NCBI RefSeq assembly: GCF_001983175.1
Contig: NZ_MNPW01000003.1
Location: forward strand, 1 to 64,000
Length of the DNA stretch: 64,000 nucleotides
Direction: 5' to 3'
Source of the DNA: Pseudomonas cedrina subsp. cedrina
GTDB taxonomy: Bacteria > Pseudomonadota > Gammaproteobacteria > Pseudomonadales > Pseudomonadaceae
The position numbers and the translations under genes are program-made. This document shows positions 25,244 to 34,528 of the stretch, in pieces. Each line of letters opens with the position of its first letter. Within the stretch, counting starts at the first letter, position 1. A model generated the notes under the pieces. It saw only the letters and a program-made list of their open reading frames with translations. It had not been told where the DNA came from and ran no database searches.

Positions 25244-26077
25244 ATGTTGCCAATCCGCCGAGACATCCGTTTCGCCCTGCCCGCCGAGCGCATCAAGGAC
25301 TGGCATGAACAGGGCCCGTTCATCACGCATTTCTTCAATGCCCTGTCGCTGCTGTTCCCCCAGGGTGAGCTGTTTTTCATGGACAGCGTGCGCCACTACC
25401 GCCAGCGCATCGACGACCCCGAACTGAAGAAGGCGGTCCAGGGTTTTATCGGCCAGGAGGCCATGCACAGCCGTGAGCACGTGGCCTATAACGACCTTTT
25501 GCAGGCGGCTGGCCTTCCGGCGCACACCCTGGACCGTCGGCTGAAATTCATCCTCGACCTGCAGAAAAAACACCTGCCGCCGTCCTTCAACCTGGCGGTG
25601 ACCATTGCCCTGGAACACTACACCGCGATGCTTGCGGAAATACTGCTGAGCGACCCGTCACGCTTCGGAAACTCACTCAAGGGCTACCAGCAAATGTGGT
25701 ATTGGCACGCCCTTGAGGAGACCGAACACAAGGCCGTGGCCTTCGATGTCTGGAACCGCGTGATCAAGCCTGGCCCCAAGCGCTACTTGTTGCGTACCGG
25801 GACCATGCTGACCACCACGCTGTTGTTCTGGCTGGTGGTGTTCGATTTCCACCTGCGCCTGCTGATGGCCGACCGCAAGTCGGGTGGGCATCTGAAGGGT
25901 TTCTGGCGCATGTTGAAATTTCTGTATGGGCCCAAGGGGGTTTTCCCACGGATGGTGGTGCCATGGCTGCACTACTTCAAGCCTGGGTTCCACCCCTGGG
26001 ACCATGACAACCGTGCGCGCCTGGCGGGCATTGATGAGCTGGTCGAAGAGATCGAGCAGACCCAGCGCGGGTATTAG
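25244..26077 (+). CDS. Predicted metal-dependent hydrolase, PF10118-type
   Basis: The 277-residue protein is mostly helical and contains GQEAMHSREH and, later, EETEHKA, with further Glu/His at TIALEHY. These ExxH pairs on separate helices resemble a ferritin-like diiron or metal site. The PF10118 family is annotated only as predicted metal-dependent hydrolase. A hydrophobic segment (TLLFWLVVFDFHLRLLM) may touch the membrane. It follows the SDR by 15 nt with AGGAGCACGCACT before the ATG, so it belongs to the Baeyer-Villiger operon. Its stop overlaps the end of the convergent EAL gene. The function is unknown. Confidence 0.8.
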   Translation: MLPIRRDIRFALPAERIKDWHEQGPFITHFFNALSLLFPQGELFFMDSVRHYRQRIDDPELKKAVQGFIGQEAMHSREHVAYNDLLQAAGLPAHTLDRRLKFILDLQKKHLPPSFNLAVTIALEHYTAMLAEILLSDPSRFGNSLKGYQQMWYWHALEETEHKAVAFDVWNRVIKPGPKRYLLRTGTMLTTTLLFWLVVFDFHLRLLMADRKSGGHLKGFWRMLKFLYGPKGVFPRMVVPWLHYFKPGFHPWDHDNRARLAGIDELVEEIEQTQRGY

Positions 26078-28149
26078 CTCCGCGCCAGGGCGGCGCGCTC
26101 ACGCACGAAACCCTCCAACTGATCGCCCGGCAGCGCCTTGCTGAAATACCAACCCTGGATAATCAGTTCGGCGCCGGTATTCAAAAAGGCCAGTTGCTCT
26201 GCGGTTTCCACGCCTTCCACCACCACGCCCAGGTTCAGCGCTTCACAGAAGCGCAACATGCCGGTCATGACCTGGGCGCCCTTGGGGTCGTGCTGGGCCA
26301 CGACGAAACTGCGGTCGATCTTGATGAAGTCCACCGGGAACTGGTGCAGGTAACTCAAGGCTGAAAACCCGGTGCCGAAATCATCGATATAGACCTTTGC
26401 GCCGATGGCTTGCAGCTTCTGGATGGTCCGGCGCGTGACCTGGATATCACCGACCAGCGCCTCCTCGGTAATCTCCACCGACACCTGGCCGTGGGCTTGG
26501 GCGAGGATCTCCACAAGGCGATCGCCATGGGCGGCATCGGTCAGGGTCGCGCTGGAAACATTGATCGTCATCGGCAATGCAAAGCCGAGCTTGCGCCACT
26601 TCTGGTACTGGCGCACCGCCTGGGACGCCACCCACACATCCACATCCGGCATCAACCGCGCCTGGGCCAGCCATTGCAGGAACTCCCAGGGTGAATGCAC
26701 CGTGCCCTTGGCGTCACGGGCACGCATCAATGCTTCACAACCGGTGCACAGGCCGGTGCGGGTCGAGACCTGCGGTTGGAATTCGAGGTAGAACTCGTAG
26801 TCGCTGATCTGCTGGATGCGGTTGAACTCGCTGGCCTGGCGCGCCAAGGTCCTGTGGGAGGCGAGCACCGGGTCCAGCTCGCGCAGCCGGCCCTTTTCCT
26901 CAAGGCCACGGAAGGTCATGTCCAAGGACTTGAGGTACACCGTGCCGCCTTCGCTGGCCTGGCGATGGATCGCGCGGACATAGGGCACATACACCAGGGT
27001 GCCCAGCCCCACTAACGCCACTTGCAGCAACACCGCCGCCAGGTCGCCGTGAGTACTGAGATAGGCGTTGAGCAGCACCGGAGCCGTAAATGGAACGCTG
27101 ACCACCGCCGGTGCCACCCATCCCATGTGCACGACGGACAACGCCACCATGGCGTTTAACGCCGGTACGATCAAAAACGGTATGAATAAGCGCGGGTTGA
27201 GGATGATCGGCAAGCCGAACAGCAACACTTCACTGACATTGAACAGTGAAAGCGGCAAACTCGCCATCGCCAACAGGCGCATCGACTGGCTTTTGGAGAC
27301 CAACAGGATCGCCAGCAGCAGGCACAGCGCACCGCCCGAGCCACCGATAAACGCAAAACTGCCCAGCAGGCCACCGTTCAATACGTACTTGATCGGCTCG
27401 CCCGCCGCCAGCGCGGCACCGTTCAGCACCACGGCCTGGTCGAGCACATCGAACAGCGGCTGCATGGCGTACACACCGTGGATCCCGAAAAACCACAGCA
27501 ACGAATTCATCAGCGTCACAAACAGCCCGCTGCCATAAGGCGATTGCAAGGCGTCGAGTACCTGCGGCCCCTGAAGCTGCGCTACATAGGGGACCTGCAG
27601 CAACAACGACAACGCCACCACCAACGCCAAGGCGGTGATGAAGCCCGGCACCACCATATTGATCGTGCCGCGCAGGTTGTGCCCCACCAGTTCTTCGTTG
27701 ACCAGGCGGGTCCAACGGTAACGGTGCAGCCAAGCCATCGTCGGCACATTCAACAGCGGTGATGCAATGGCGATGAACAGCACGAAGGTGGCCGAAGCGC
27801 GGGGATATTCGCGCAGAATAAACGTTGCCAGCAGCACATTGGCCAGGCAAAGAAACGCGACCGGCAATTGCGGCAGGCGATGCTGGATAGCCAGCATGTA
27901 GCCGATGGATGCCGCCACCAGCAGTGGGATGACGGAGCTGATCTGATTGTGCAGGCCAGCCAGGAACGCCACCACCTGCGGGTCGAATCCGAATACCCGG
28001 GCGCATTCGGACAGCACCAGGAAGCCAGCCGACACCAGCAGACATGGCAGGATCCACAACAAGCCTTCGCGGATCGCTCGCAGCGACTCCGTGCTGGCCA
28101 AGGCGGCCAGCCGTTGGGTAAAGAAAAGCTTGAACAGCGTTTGCGCCAT
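26074..28149 (-). CDS. PTS EIIC-like membrane domain fused to an EAL phosphodiesterase
   Basis: The 691-residue protein has about ten hydrophobic segments in residues 1-400 with the PTS EIIC look (LLWFFGIHGVYAMQPL, a GGSGGALCL loop), then a linker and a C-terminal EAL domain. The EAL catalytic set is complete: EAL in CEALMRAR, NVSS, EITEEAL, DDFGTGFSAL, IKIDRSFV, EGVET and QGWYFSK. It should degrade cyclic di-GMP, with the EIIC part acting as a sugar or oligosaccharide sensor in the membrane. No EIIA/EIIB gene is nearby, so transport is doubtful. It is monocistronic and convergent with the Baeyer-Villiger operon. Confidence 0.88.
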   Translation of the reverse strand: MAQTLFKLFFTQRLAALASTESLRAIREGLLWILPCLLVSAGFLVLSECARVFGFDPQVVAFLAGLHNQISSVIPLLVAASIGYMLAIQHRLPQLPVAFLCLANVLLATFILREYPRASATFVLFIAIASPLLNVPTMAWLHRYRWTRLVNEELVGHNLRGTINMVVPGFITALALVVALSLLLQVPYVAQLQGPQVLDALQSPYGSGLFVTLMNSLLWFFGIHGVYAMQPLFDVLDQAVVLNGAALAAGEPIKYVLNGGLLGSFAFIGGSGGALCLLLAILLVSKSQSMRLLAMASLPLSLFNVSEVLLFGLPIILNPRLFIPFLIVPALNAMVALSVVHMGWVAPAVVSVPFTAPVLLNAYLSTHGDLAAVLLQVALVGLGTLVYVPYVRAIHRQASEGGTVYLKSLDMTFRGLEEKGRLRELDPVLASHRTLARQASEFNRIQQISDYEFYLEFQPQVSTRTGLCTGCEALMRARDAKGTVHSPWEFLQWLAQARLMPDVDVWVASQAVRQYQKWRKLGFALPMTINVSSATLTDAAHGDRLVEILAQAHGQVSVEITEEALVGDIQVTRRTIQKLQAIGAKVYIDDFGTGFSALSYLHQFPVDFIKIDRSFVVAQHDPKGAQVMTGMLRFCEALNLGVVVEGVETAEQLAFLNTGAELIIQGWYFSKALPGDQLEGFVRERAALARS

Positions 28150-28350
28150 GACCTATCCCTCTGCCCATCGCACACTGTCCCTGGAAGGCAGCGCCGTAAA
28201 CACGGGCTAACGCTACACGTCCTGGCACGGTGAGCGAAAGCCTTTTGCCATTCGTCCGTGTGAATTTTCCGTATGGGATGACAGGCAATTCCCTGGTTTT
28301 TGCGCTTATTTGAATTTCCCGCCCAAGCCAATTTCTGAATCTGCTTCAAT

Positions 28351-28370
28351 GCGTAGTGTCTGTACTACGC
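28351..28370. promoter_or_regulatory. Operator-like dyad upstream of the TTG-start gene
   Basis: GCGTAGT-gtctgt-ACTACGC is a perfect 7-bp inverted repeat with a 6-bp spacer, 65 bp before the start codon. It lies in the 285-bp divergent region (28150-28434), which holds no other gene. The regulator is unknown. Confidence 0.4.
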
Positions 28371-28434
28371 GAAGACGCACGATGCCACGGCGTTCAACGC
28401 AACCCCTGACCTTGCCATTGTTTGGAGTAAGCCC

Positions 28435-28764
28435 TTGTCAGCACCCGGCGATAACCACCAGCTCGCGCTGGACAGATTTCTCGACGCACACCCCGATGTG
28501 GCCAATGAACTCGACACCCTGAACCCGTTGGCCGCCCAGGCCAAGGGCGAAACCCTGGCGCAATATCGCGCCGAACGGCTGCATGAAGCCTTTGAGGCCG
28601 AAGCCGAACGCCAGGGCCTGTTTGCCTGGGAGCTGACCCTCAAACTGACCGCCGAATCCCCCGACGCCTTTGAAACCCAACGCCTTGAGGTACACAAGGA
28701 AGTGGCGCAAATGGCGGGCATGAGTTGGGAAGAATACTGCCAACTGCACAACCTGGACGGCTGA
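28435..28764 (+). CDS. Small acidic protein, DUF6388-like
   Basis: The 109-residue cytoplasmic protein is helical, acidic and has no membrane segment or signal peptide. It starts at a TTG preceded by TGGAG at eight bases, which decides the start because no ATG is in frame nearby. Composition and length resemble the Pseudomonas DUF6388 group, recalled from memory and not searched. It ends four bases before the stop of the convergent kinase gene. A dyad at 28351-28370 may control it. The function is unknown. Confidence 0.7.
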   Translation: MSAPGDNHQLALDRFLDAHPDVANELDTLNPLAAQAKGETLAQYRAERLHEAFEAEAERQGLFAWELTLKLTAESPDAFETQRLEVHKEVAQMAGMSWEEYCQLHNLDG

Positions 28765-28768
28765 CGCA

Positions 28769-29614
28769 TTACCCGATGAACCAGCGACGACGCTGCTCCG
28801 CCATCCCTTCACGTAGCTCGGCGGCGCAGACGGTTCGCTGTTCGGGGTCCGGCGCCAATGCCGCACGCAACGGGGGCCAGCACTGCCTGGGCAATTGCCT
28901 GGGCCGAGGCAGGCGCAGATTGCTTTGGCGCTCATCGGGGCGGCGTCCCTCGGCCAGTTCATACAGCACACAGGCAGCGCCATACAGATCGGCGCTGGCC
29001 GACGGCAGCCCTCCCGCCATCAGCTCCGGTGCGGCATACGCTGGGGTCCAGGCATTCAGGCGACTGCGGCTCAAGCCGGGCAATCCTGCCCTTGCCTGAG
29101 CCTCAGCGTGGCCCAAGCCAAAATCGAACAAGCGCACTCCCTGCTCCCCCACCATGATATTGGTTGGCTTTACATCGCCATGCGCCACACCCTGGCGTTG
29201 GATGTAGACCAGTGCATCCAGCAATTGCAGGGCCATGGGTTGCAGCTCATGCCACGCCAGCCCCTGCGGACGCTGCGCGAGCATGCGGTCCAGGGTCAGG
29301 CCAGGCATCACTTCCATGGTGAAGAATGCCACCTGTTGGGCCGTATCGACCTCAAACGAAAACGCACGTACCAGGTGATCATGTTGCAGGCTTCGGGTCA
29401 GCGCGAATTCGCTGTACAGCAACACATGAGCATCGGCGCACGCGCAAAGGCTGTCGCCCAACAGCTTCAGCGCCACACGGCAATCCGGCTCGCCGAACGC
29501 CTCATGCAACAGGTCACGGGCGCGATAGACCACCCCCATGCCCCCAGTCCCGAGGATGCGTTCAAGCTGATAGCGTCCCGCAAGCAGTTTCGGTGGGCCT
29601 GCAGCGCTGTTCAT
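28769..29614 (-). CDS. stk1: T6SS-linked Ser/Thr protein kinase (Stk1-like)
   Basis: The 281-residue soluble kinase has a glycine loop GTGGMG (22-27), catalytic Lys in VALK (K50), HGDVKPTN (catalytic D147, N152), DFG (164-166) and APE (195-197). The usual Arg of HRD is Gly, making it a non-RD kinase. It lacks the C-terminal sensor or membrane part of PpkA. Its start overlaps the stop of the PP2C phosphatase by four bases. In the P. aeruginosa H2-T6SS the same last two genes are stp1 and stk1. It probably phosphorylates a partner read by the FHA protein. Confidence 0.9.
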   Translation of the reverse strand: MNSAAGPPKLLAGRYQLERILGTGGMGVVYRARDLLHEAFGEPDCRVALKLLGDSLCACADAHVLLYSEFALTRSLQHDHLVRAFSFEVDTAQQVAFFTMEVMPGLTLDRMLAQRPQGLAWHELQPMALQLLDALVYIQRQGVAHGDVKPTNIMVGEQGVRLFDFGLGHAEAQARAGLPGLSRSRLNAWTPAYAAPELMAGGLPSASADLYGAACVLYELAEGRRPDERQSNLRLPRPRQLPRQCWPPLRAALAPDPEQRTVCAAELREGMAEQRRRWFIG

Positions 29615-30324
29615 GGCTGGATCACCACGGCCGTAAGGTCGTCCCGCGCAGGCCCCCGCAGTACGTTGCTGAACAGCTGTTCCACCACTTGTCGTGGCGT
29701 TCCTGCACTCATGGCACGCCCCAATTCCCGGTTGCTGAGGCCTTGGTACAGACCATCGCTGCATAGCAGGAACACATCCCCGGGCCTGGCGCGCAGTTCC
29801 AGGATCTCAAGGCTCAGTGGCTGGCGCGCTCCCACCGCGCGGGTCAAAGCCCTTGCGCCTGGATGAGCCTGGGCCAGCGCTGGACTCAACTGCTGCTTGT
29901 CCATCAAATACTGCTGAAGGGAATGGTCCCGCGACAGTTGATACAGACGCTGCCCTCGCCATAGGTAGCATCGGCTGTCGCCTGCCCAAAGGCAGGCCGC
30001 GCGGTTTTGCTCCAGTAACAGCACGACCACCGTACTGCCCATGACGCCCGCCACGCCCTCGGCTCGCTGCAACTGGCTGTCGAGGCCTCGCAGGCAGCGT
30101 CGGACGGCCTCGATCCGCTGATCCAGAGCGCCCTGGCCTGACAGCGCGGCAAGGCCGCTGACTATGCTTTGACTGGCTACATTCCCGGCATGGTGGCCAC
30201 CCATGCCGTCGGCCACCGCCCAACAACTGCGCTGCGGGCAATCGAGGAATGCGTCCTCGTTGCGCGAGCGACTCTTGCCTTGCGCCGTGCGTCCGGCACT
30301 TCGCCAAGGGTGAGCCGGGCTCAT
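29611..30324 (-). CDS. stp1: T6SS-linked PP2C-type phosphatase (Stp1-like)
   Basis: The 237-residue PP2C has the metal-binding Asp set: RNEDAF (D24), VADGMGG (D39), a GDSRCYL segment, LCSDGLYQ and the final DDLTAVV. It should reverse Stk1 phosphorylation in the cytoplasm. The start at 30324 is chosen because its ATG overlaps the TssM stop as ATGA; an upstream start ten codons earlier would lie inside tssM. It sits between tssM and the kinase gene as in HSI-II of P. aeruginosa. Confidence 0.92.
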   Translation of the reverse strand: MSPAHPWRSAGRTAQGKSRSRNEDAFLDCPQRSCWAVADGMGGHHAGNVASQSIVSGLAALSGQGALDQRIEAVRRCLRGLDSQLQRAEGVAGVMGSTVVVLLLEQNRAACLWAGDSRCYLWRGQRLYQLSRDHSLQQYLMDKQQLSPALAQAHPGARALTRAVGARQPLSLEILELRARPGDVFLLCSDGLYQGLSNRELGRAMSAGTPRQVVEQLFSNVLRGPARDDLTAVVIQP

Positions 30325-33300
30325 AATTGGTCCGGCAGGCGGAAGGTGCGCCATGTGGCCATCTGGAACGGGCTGGGGCTGCGTTGGCTGGTCAGCACGT
30401 AATTGGCACGCAGGCCCGCCAGGTCGGCCTTGAGTATCTGGCCATCCCTGCCGCTGGCAGGCTCGGTTTGCATCAGCTCGAAAAACCGGAACAACGACCA
30501 GGCACCCCGGTCTTTTTCGATCCCCAACGGCCGCTCTGAACCGCGCTCCAAGACCAGGCTGCTACGGCCATTCTCTGCCTCGCTCGGCCAATGAAACGCC
30601 ACCGGCACGATCGGGCCGTGACGGTACTCCAACTGCTGATTGCCCACCCGCAGCGTCGCCCGGCTGACAGCCTGGTCCAGGCTATAGGGCGCCAGCGTGA
30701 ACCGCACGGCCCAATCCCCCTGGTCCTCGCTGAAAAAACCCTGGCGAATGGTTTGCGCCCTGGCCAATTGCTCCAGCACCAGACGCGACATCGGCAGGCT
30801 GCGTCCCTCCAGGGTCCGCAGACGATAGCGGTTGCCCTCGGCACTCACAAACGGTCGCAGGTACGCCTCATAAAAGCGCGCCATGGTCCCCCGTGGTTTG
30901 AAAAACTCCTGAAAATCGCCTAGGGCAACGTCGCTGCCTGCGTGGGCATCAAATGGGTATCGGCGCTGGATGGCCTTCGCATAGAAGCCATAAAGCTCGC
31001 TTTGATACCGCTGATTCACATAGCCATAGGCATCCTCGAGCAGGTAGCGCCAGCTCTGGTCGGCCATCCCTTCGAGCCATCCCCTGAGCGGTTGCGGCAA
31101 ACGCGCCGCCGCATCCCGCAGGTTGCCCAGGAGTGGCTGCTGCCCATCCATGCGTTGCCTGGCCATGTTGAACGCAGCCTGCTGCGGCGAACTGTCCCGG
31201 CTCAGTGTCGATAACTGCAGGTGCAGCTCATCGAGCAAACGCAAGGCCTGCGTCAATTCGCCCCCAGGGCTCTGCTCTTCATCGAGCAACTGATGCAAGG
31301 GTTCGAAGCGGCGCTGCAAGGCTCGGCGAGCGGTATCAGGCAGCGCCGTCCGGGCCAGTACGCTGGACGTCATTGCGCCCAGCTCGCCGGCCTGTTGGCT
31401 CACTGTTTCAAGCCGATCGGAGAGCGGTACCAGCCGCGTGTTTTCGCGAACCTGCCGCAGCAACTGCACCAGGGCCGATTGGGCCGAAGTAAGGCTTGCG
31501 AGCTGCTGCGCACCTTGTCGCAGATTGCCACTGTCGAGCAGCCTGACCCGACCGAGCGCCTCACTCCATGCATCAGCGTATTCACTGAAATAGCGCTGCT
31601 CCAATTCAAGCACCAACTTGCGTAAGTCCATGACGCTGAGGTCGGTGCCTTCGCCAAGCACCCAGTTATCCTGGGCGATGGCATTGACCAGTTGAGGGCC
31701 CTGTTTTTCGAAAAACTGCAGATATTTTCGAGTATAGAACCCCGGTATAGGCGGCTCGACCCTCGAAAACGCCGGGCCTTCGGCCAGGCGGTAAGGCTCC
31801 AGACTTCGCGCTTGCTCGCGCAGCGTTCGGTAAACCACCTCCGCCAGTGACTCACCGCGTAATACCAGGCGGGCCTGGGCCACCAATTCGTCGTTCAACG
31901 GCGCCAGAAACGGCTGCTCAAGGAGCCGTGCCAGGTGTTGATTCAGACGTTTATGCGTCGAGGGGTCCGTTGACCACTGGCCCGCCACATACTCCGCCAA
32001 CCACGCCGTATCACGTCGTTCGCGCAGGTTGAGCATCAGGTAGGCGCGCAGGCTGTCCAGCAACCGCTCGCGATCCGCCAGGCGGCCTCGCACCTGTCCT
32101 TCGAGCAGCCTGGTCAGGTACGGCAGCAGTTGTTGGCGCAAGGCTTGTTCATAGGCGTTGACCACCGGCGGGCGGGTCAACTCCCCTTGGTACAAACCCG
32201 CCCGATCAACCCACCGGACGTCCGCCAACGGTGCAAAGACCTTTGTTGCCGCCAGGCGGCTATCCAACAGGGCCAGCAACGTGAGGCTCTCGTCTGAACC
32301 CGGTGGAGCAGAGGGCCCGATAGCGCTCAGTTCCAGCAGCCGCTGATGGTTGAACGAGAAACTGTGCATCCACAACGCACCCGCTGTGCCGATCACTAAG
32401 GTTGCGGCCAGCGCCAGCAACCCGTGGCGCCGATGTATGCGCTGGCGCTCCGGGGCATGCAGCCCGGCGAGATCGGCCTCGGCAAATATCACGCGATTGA
32501 ACAGGCCCTGGACAAAATGAGCGCGCATATCGCCAGTTTTCGCACAGGTCAGGTAAAACCCTTGCAGGCCAGTTATACGCTGGTAGCGATGCGCGCAAAA
32601 CGCGGTTTCGATGAACAGGCACAGGGGATCACCCAGGCGTGCGACGTGCCGGGGAAAATCCAGCATCCGGCCGCGACGCTCGATATTGCGCTCCTGATGC
32701 AAGCGCGCGATCAGCTCTGCTCCCAAGCGTTGCAACATGTTCTGGAACATGTCCCTCACCTGGGCGATGTCCGTACCGGACGTGTCGGCGACCAGGTGCC
32801 CACCCAAGACTTCTTCTGTGCCGTCACCCTGTTGCGCGTCAAAGAACTCAGCAAACCCGGCCAGCCGATCCGCCTGGGTCAACACCAGGTATACCGGCAC
32901 ATCCACATGCAATGTCTGCTGGATCTCATGCAAGCGGGTACGCACATCACGCGCGTGGCGCTCCAGGTCATGTTCGTCGCTGCTTGAAAGTGTATCGACT
33001 GACAACGTCACCACTACGCCGTTGAGCGGCCGCCCCCTGCGCCACGACTTGAGCAGACCCAACAGGGTCGTCCATCCCGCCGCATCGACCGAATGCTCGG
33101 GCTGACCCAGATAGCGGCCAGCCGTCTCGACCATCACGGCCTCCTCGGCAAAATACCAGTCACAGTAAGCCGTAGTGCCTGCCGGCGCTTCAGCCCGGTC
33201 AAGCGGAGACTGCAAGCCACCGGCGACCAACAGGCAGGTCTTGCCACTGCCTTGTTCGCCGACCACCAGGTACCAGGGCAACTCGTTTCGCCATCGCTCG

Positions 33301-33659
33301 CTGCGCGAGCCGTAGCGCCGCGAGCTTTTCAACGTCTGCAGCGCCTCCTTGAAACGCCCTTGCACCTGTCTTGTTTCATGACTGATCAGTTCCTGCCGCT
33401 GGTGAAGCGCCTGGTGCTCGGGCTCATGCAACCGAGCGGTACGACGCGCGCCCACCACTACCATCGCCAGGCCCCACATCAGCAGCAACCCGCTGATGGT
33501 CAGTAAACGGGACGTCGAGCTTCGCCAGAAACGGTGGTCATCCACCGCCAGCGAAGGCCCGCAAAACCACACCAGCAGCGCGCTGGACAACACCAGCAGC
33601 AGACTCCATACCCAACTTTTGCGCAGTACCGTACCCACGCCCTTGAAGAATGCGTTCAT
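30321..33659 (-). CDS. tssM: T6SS inner-membrane protein TssM (IcmF)
   Basis: The 1112-residue protein has two N-terminal membrane segments (about 15-33 and 51-71), a cytoplasmic domain with the Walker A motif GEQGSGKT (134-141), a third membrane segment near residue 430 (LLALAATLVIGTAGALWM) and a large periplasmic part that contacts TssJ. With TssL and TssJ it forms the membrane complex that anchors the tail baseplate. It starts at the base next to the tssL stop (TGAATG), so the two are coupled. Having Walker A suggests an NTP-binding TssM. Confidence 0.96.
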   Translation of the reverse strand: MNAFFKGVGTVLRKSWVWSLLLVLSSALLVWFCGPSLAVDDHRFWRSSTSRLLTISGLLLMWGLAMVVVGARRTARLHEPEHQALHQRQELISHETRQVQGRFKEALQTLKSSRRYGSRSERWRNELPWYLVVGEQGSGKTCLLVAGGLQSPLDRAEAPAGTTAYCDWYFAEEAVMVETAGRYLGQPEHSVDAAGWTTLLGLLKSWRRGRPLNGVVVTLSVDTLSSSDEHDLERHARDVRTRLHEIQQTLHVDVPVYLVLTQADRLAGFAEFFDAQQGDGTEEVLGGHLVADTSGTDIAQVRDMFQNMLQRLGAELIARLHQERNIERRGRMLDFPRHVARLGDPLCLFIETAFCAHRYQRITGLQGFYLTCAKTGDMRAHFVQGLFNRVIFAEADLAGLHAPERQRIHRRHGLLALAATLVIGTAGALWMHSFSFNHQRLLELSAIGPSAPPGSDESLTLLALLDSRLAATKVFAPLADVRWVDRAGLYQGELTRPPVVNAYEQALRQQLLPYLTRLLEGQVRGRLADRERLLDSLRAYLMLNLRERRDTAWLAEYVAGQWSTDPSTHKRLNQHLARLLEQPFLAPLNDELVAQARLVLRGESLAEVVYRTLREQARSLEPYRLAEGPAFSRVEPPIPGFYTRKYLQFFEKQGPQLVNAIAQDNWVLGEGTDLSVMDLRKLVLELEQRYFSEYADAWSEALGRVRLLDSGNLRQGAQQLASLTSAQSALVQLLRQVRENTRLVPLSDRLETVSQQAGELGAMTSSVLARTALPDTARRALQRRFEPLHQLLDEEQSPGGELTQALRLLDELHLQLSTLSRDSSPQQAAFNMARQRMDGQQPLLGNLRDAAARLPQPLRGWLEGMADQSWRYLLEDAYGYVNQRYQSELYGFYAKAIQRRYPFDAHAGSDVALGDFQEFFKPRGTMARFYEAYLRPFVSAEGNRYRLRTLEGRSLPMSRLVLEQLARAQTIRQGFFSEDQGDWAVRFTLAPYSLDQAVSRATLRVGNQQLEYRHGPIVPVAFHWPSEAENGRSSLVLERGSERPLGIEKDRGAWSLFRFFELMQTEPASGRDGQILKADLAGLRANYVLTSQRSPSPFQMATWRTFRLPDQL

Positions 33660-34523
33660 TCATTGCTCCAGCGTTACGAGGGCGTCCGGGACAGATTGAA
33701 ACGTCTGCAGCGCCGTCATGCGTTCCTGGCCCAGTACCCAGGCGAATCCCGAATACATCACAAGCAAACAGGCCAGTACGCAGACGGCGGCCCAGGTGAC
33801 CGAGACAATGCGTAGCCGTGGCCGGGATGCCCTCTTCGCGTGCGGCGCGATGGATGCCGGCAGGCGGTCACCGCGCACATGCCTGATCTGGCGATACACC
33901 GCGTCATGCACCGCTTCAAGGTGCACCCTTCCCCGCTCCATGACCCGGTACTTACCTTCGAACCCCAATAACAGGCACAGGTACATCAATTCCAGCATGG
34001 CCACATGCTTGACGGGGTCGCGGGACAAACGCTCCAGCAACTGGAAAAACTTTTCACCGCCGAAGGTTTCGTTGTGAAAACGGCTCAAAAGGCTTCTGCT
34101 CGACCAGTCGCTGCGGTTGCCCCACGGCGTGGTGGCCACCGCTTCATCAATGACACTGCAAAGTACATAGCGCGCCGACATCACCTGACTGTCCTGCACG
34201 CCCAAGTGCAACGCATGGGCCTCAAACGCGTTAATCCCCGACGAAAGCTGGTCATTGAGCGCCTGCAGGCTTTCCCGGCCAGAAATGAACTTGAGCTGGG
34301 CAACCTGCGACAACAGATCCCACGCTGCTGCCAACAGCGCGTTCGGGCTTATCTTGAAGCTCTCGCTCCCCTGCAGACGGGCCGCATAGATCATTCGGTC
34401 TTCCAATTGCTCGAAGCGCGGCGGCGTTGGAAAGTCGGTGATTGGCCCCTGCGCCGGTCCGAGCCCGTCACGGTCAAGCAGCACGGTTTTTTCGTCCTGC
34501 GGGTATTCACTGTCCATAGTCAT
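33660..34523 (-). CDS. tssL: T6SS inner-membrane protein TssL (DotU)
   Basis: The 287-residue protein has the DotU cytoplasmic helical domain (NALLAAAWDLLSQV, RYVLCSVIDEAVATTPWG, NETFGGEKFFQLLERL) and one C-terminal membrane anchor (about 247-270). There is no OmpA-like peptidoglycan-binding extension, so this is the short form. It bridges TssM and the TssK baseplate adaptor. It begins five bases after tssK and abuts tssM. Confidence 0.95.
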   Translation of the reverse strand: MTMDSEYPQDEKTVLLDRDGLGPAQGPITDFPTPPRFEQLEDRMIYAARLQGSESFKISPNALLAAAWDLLSQVAQLKFISGRESLQALNDQLSSGINAFEAHALHLGVQDSQVMSARYVLCSVIDEAVATTPWGNRSDWSSRSLLSRFHNETFGGEKFFQLLERLSRDPVKHVAMLELMYLCLLLGFEGKYRVMERGRVHLEAVHDAVYRQIRHVRGDRLPASIAPHAKRASRPRLRIVSVTWAAVCVLACLLVMYSGFAWVLGQERMTALQTFQSVPDALVTLEQ

Positions 34524-34528
34524 GGTGT

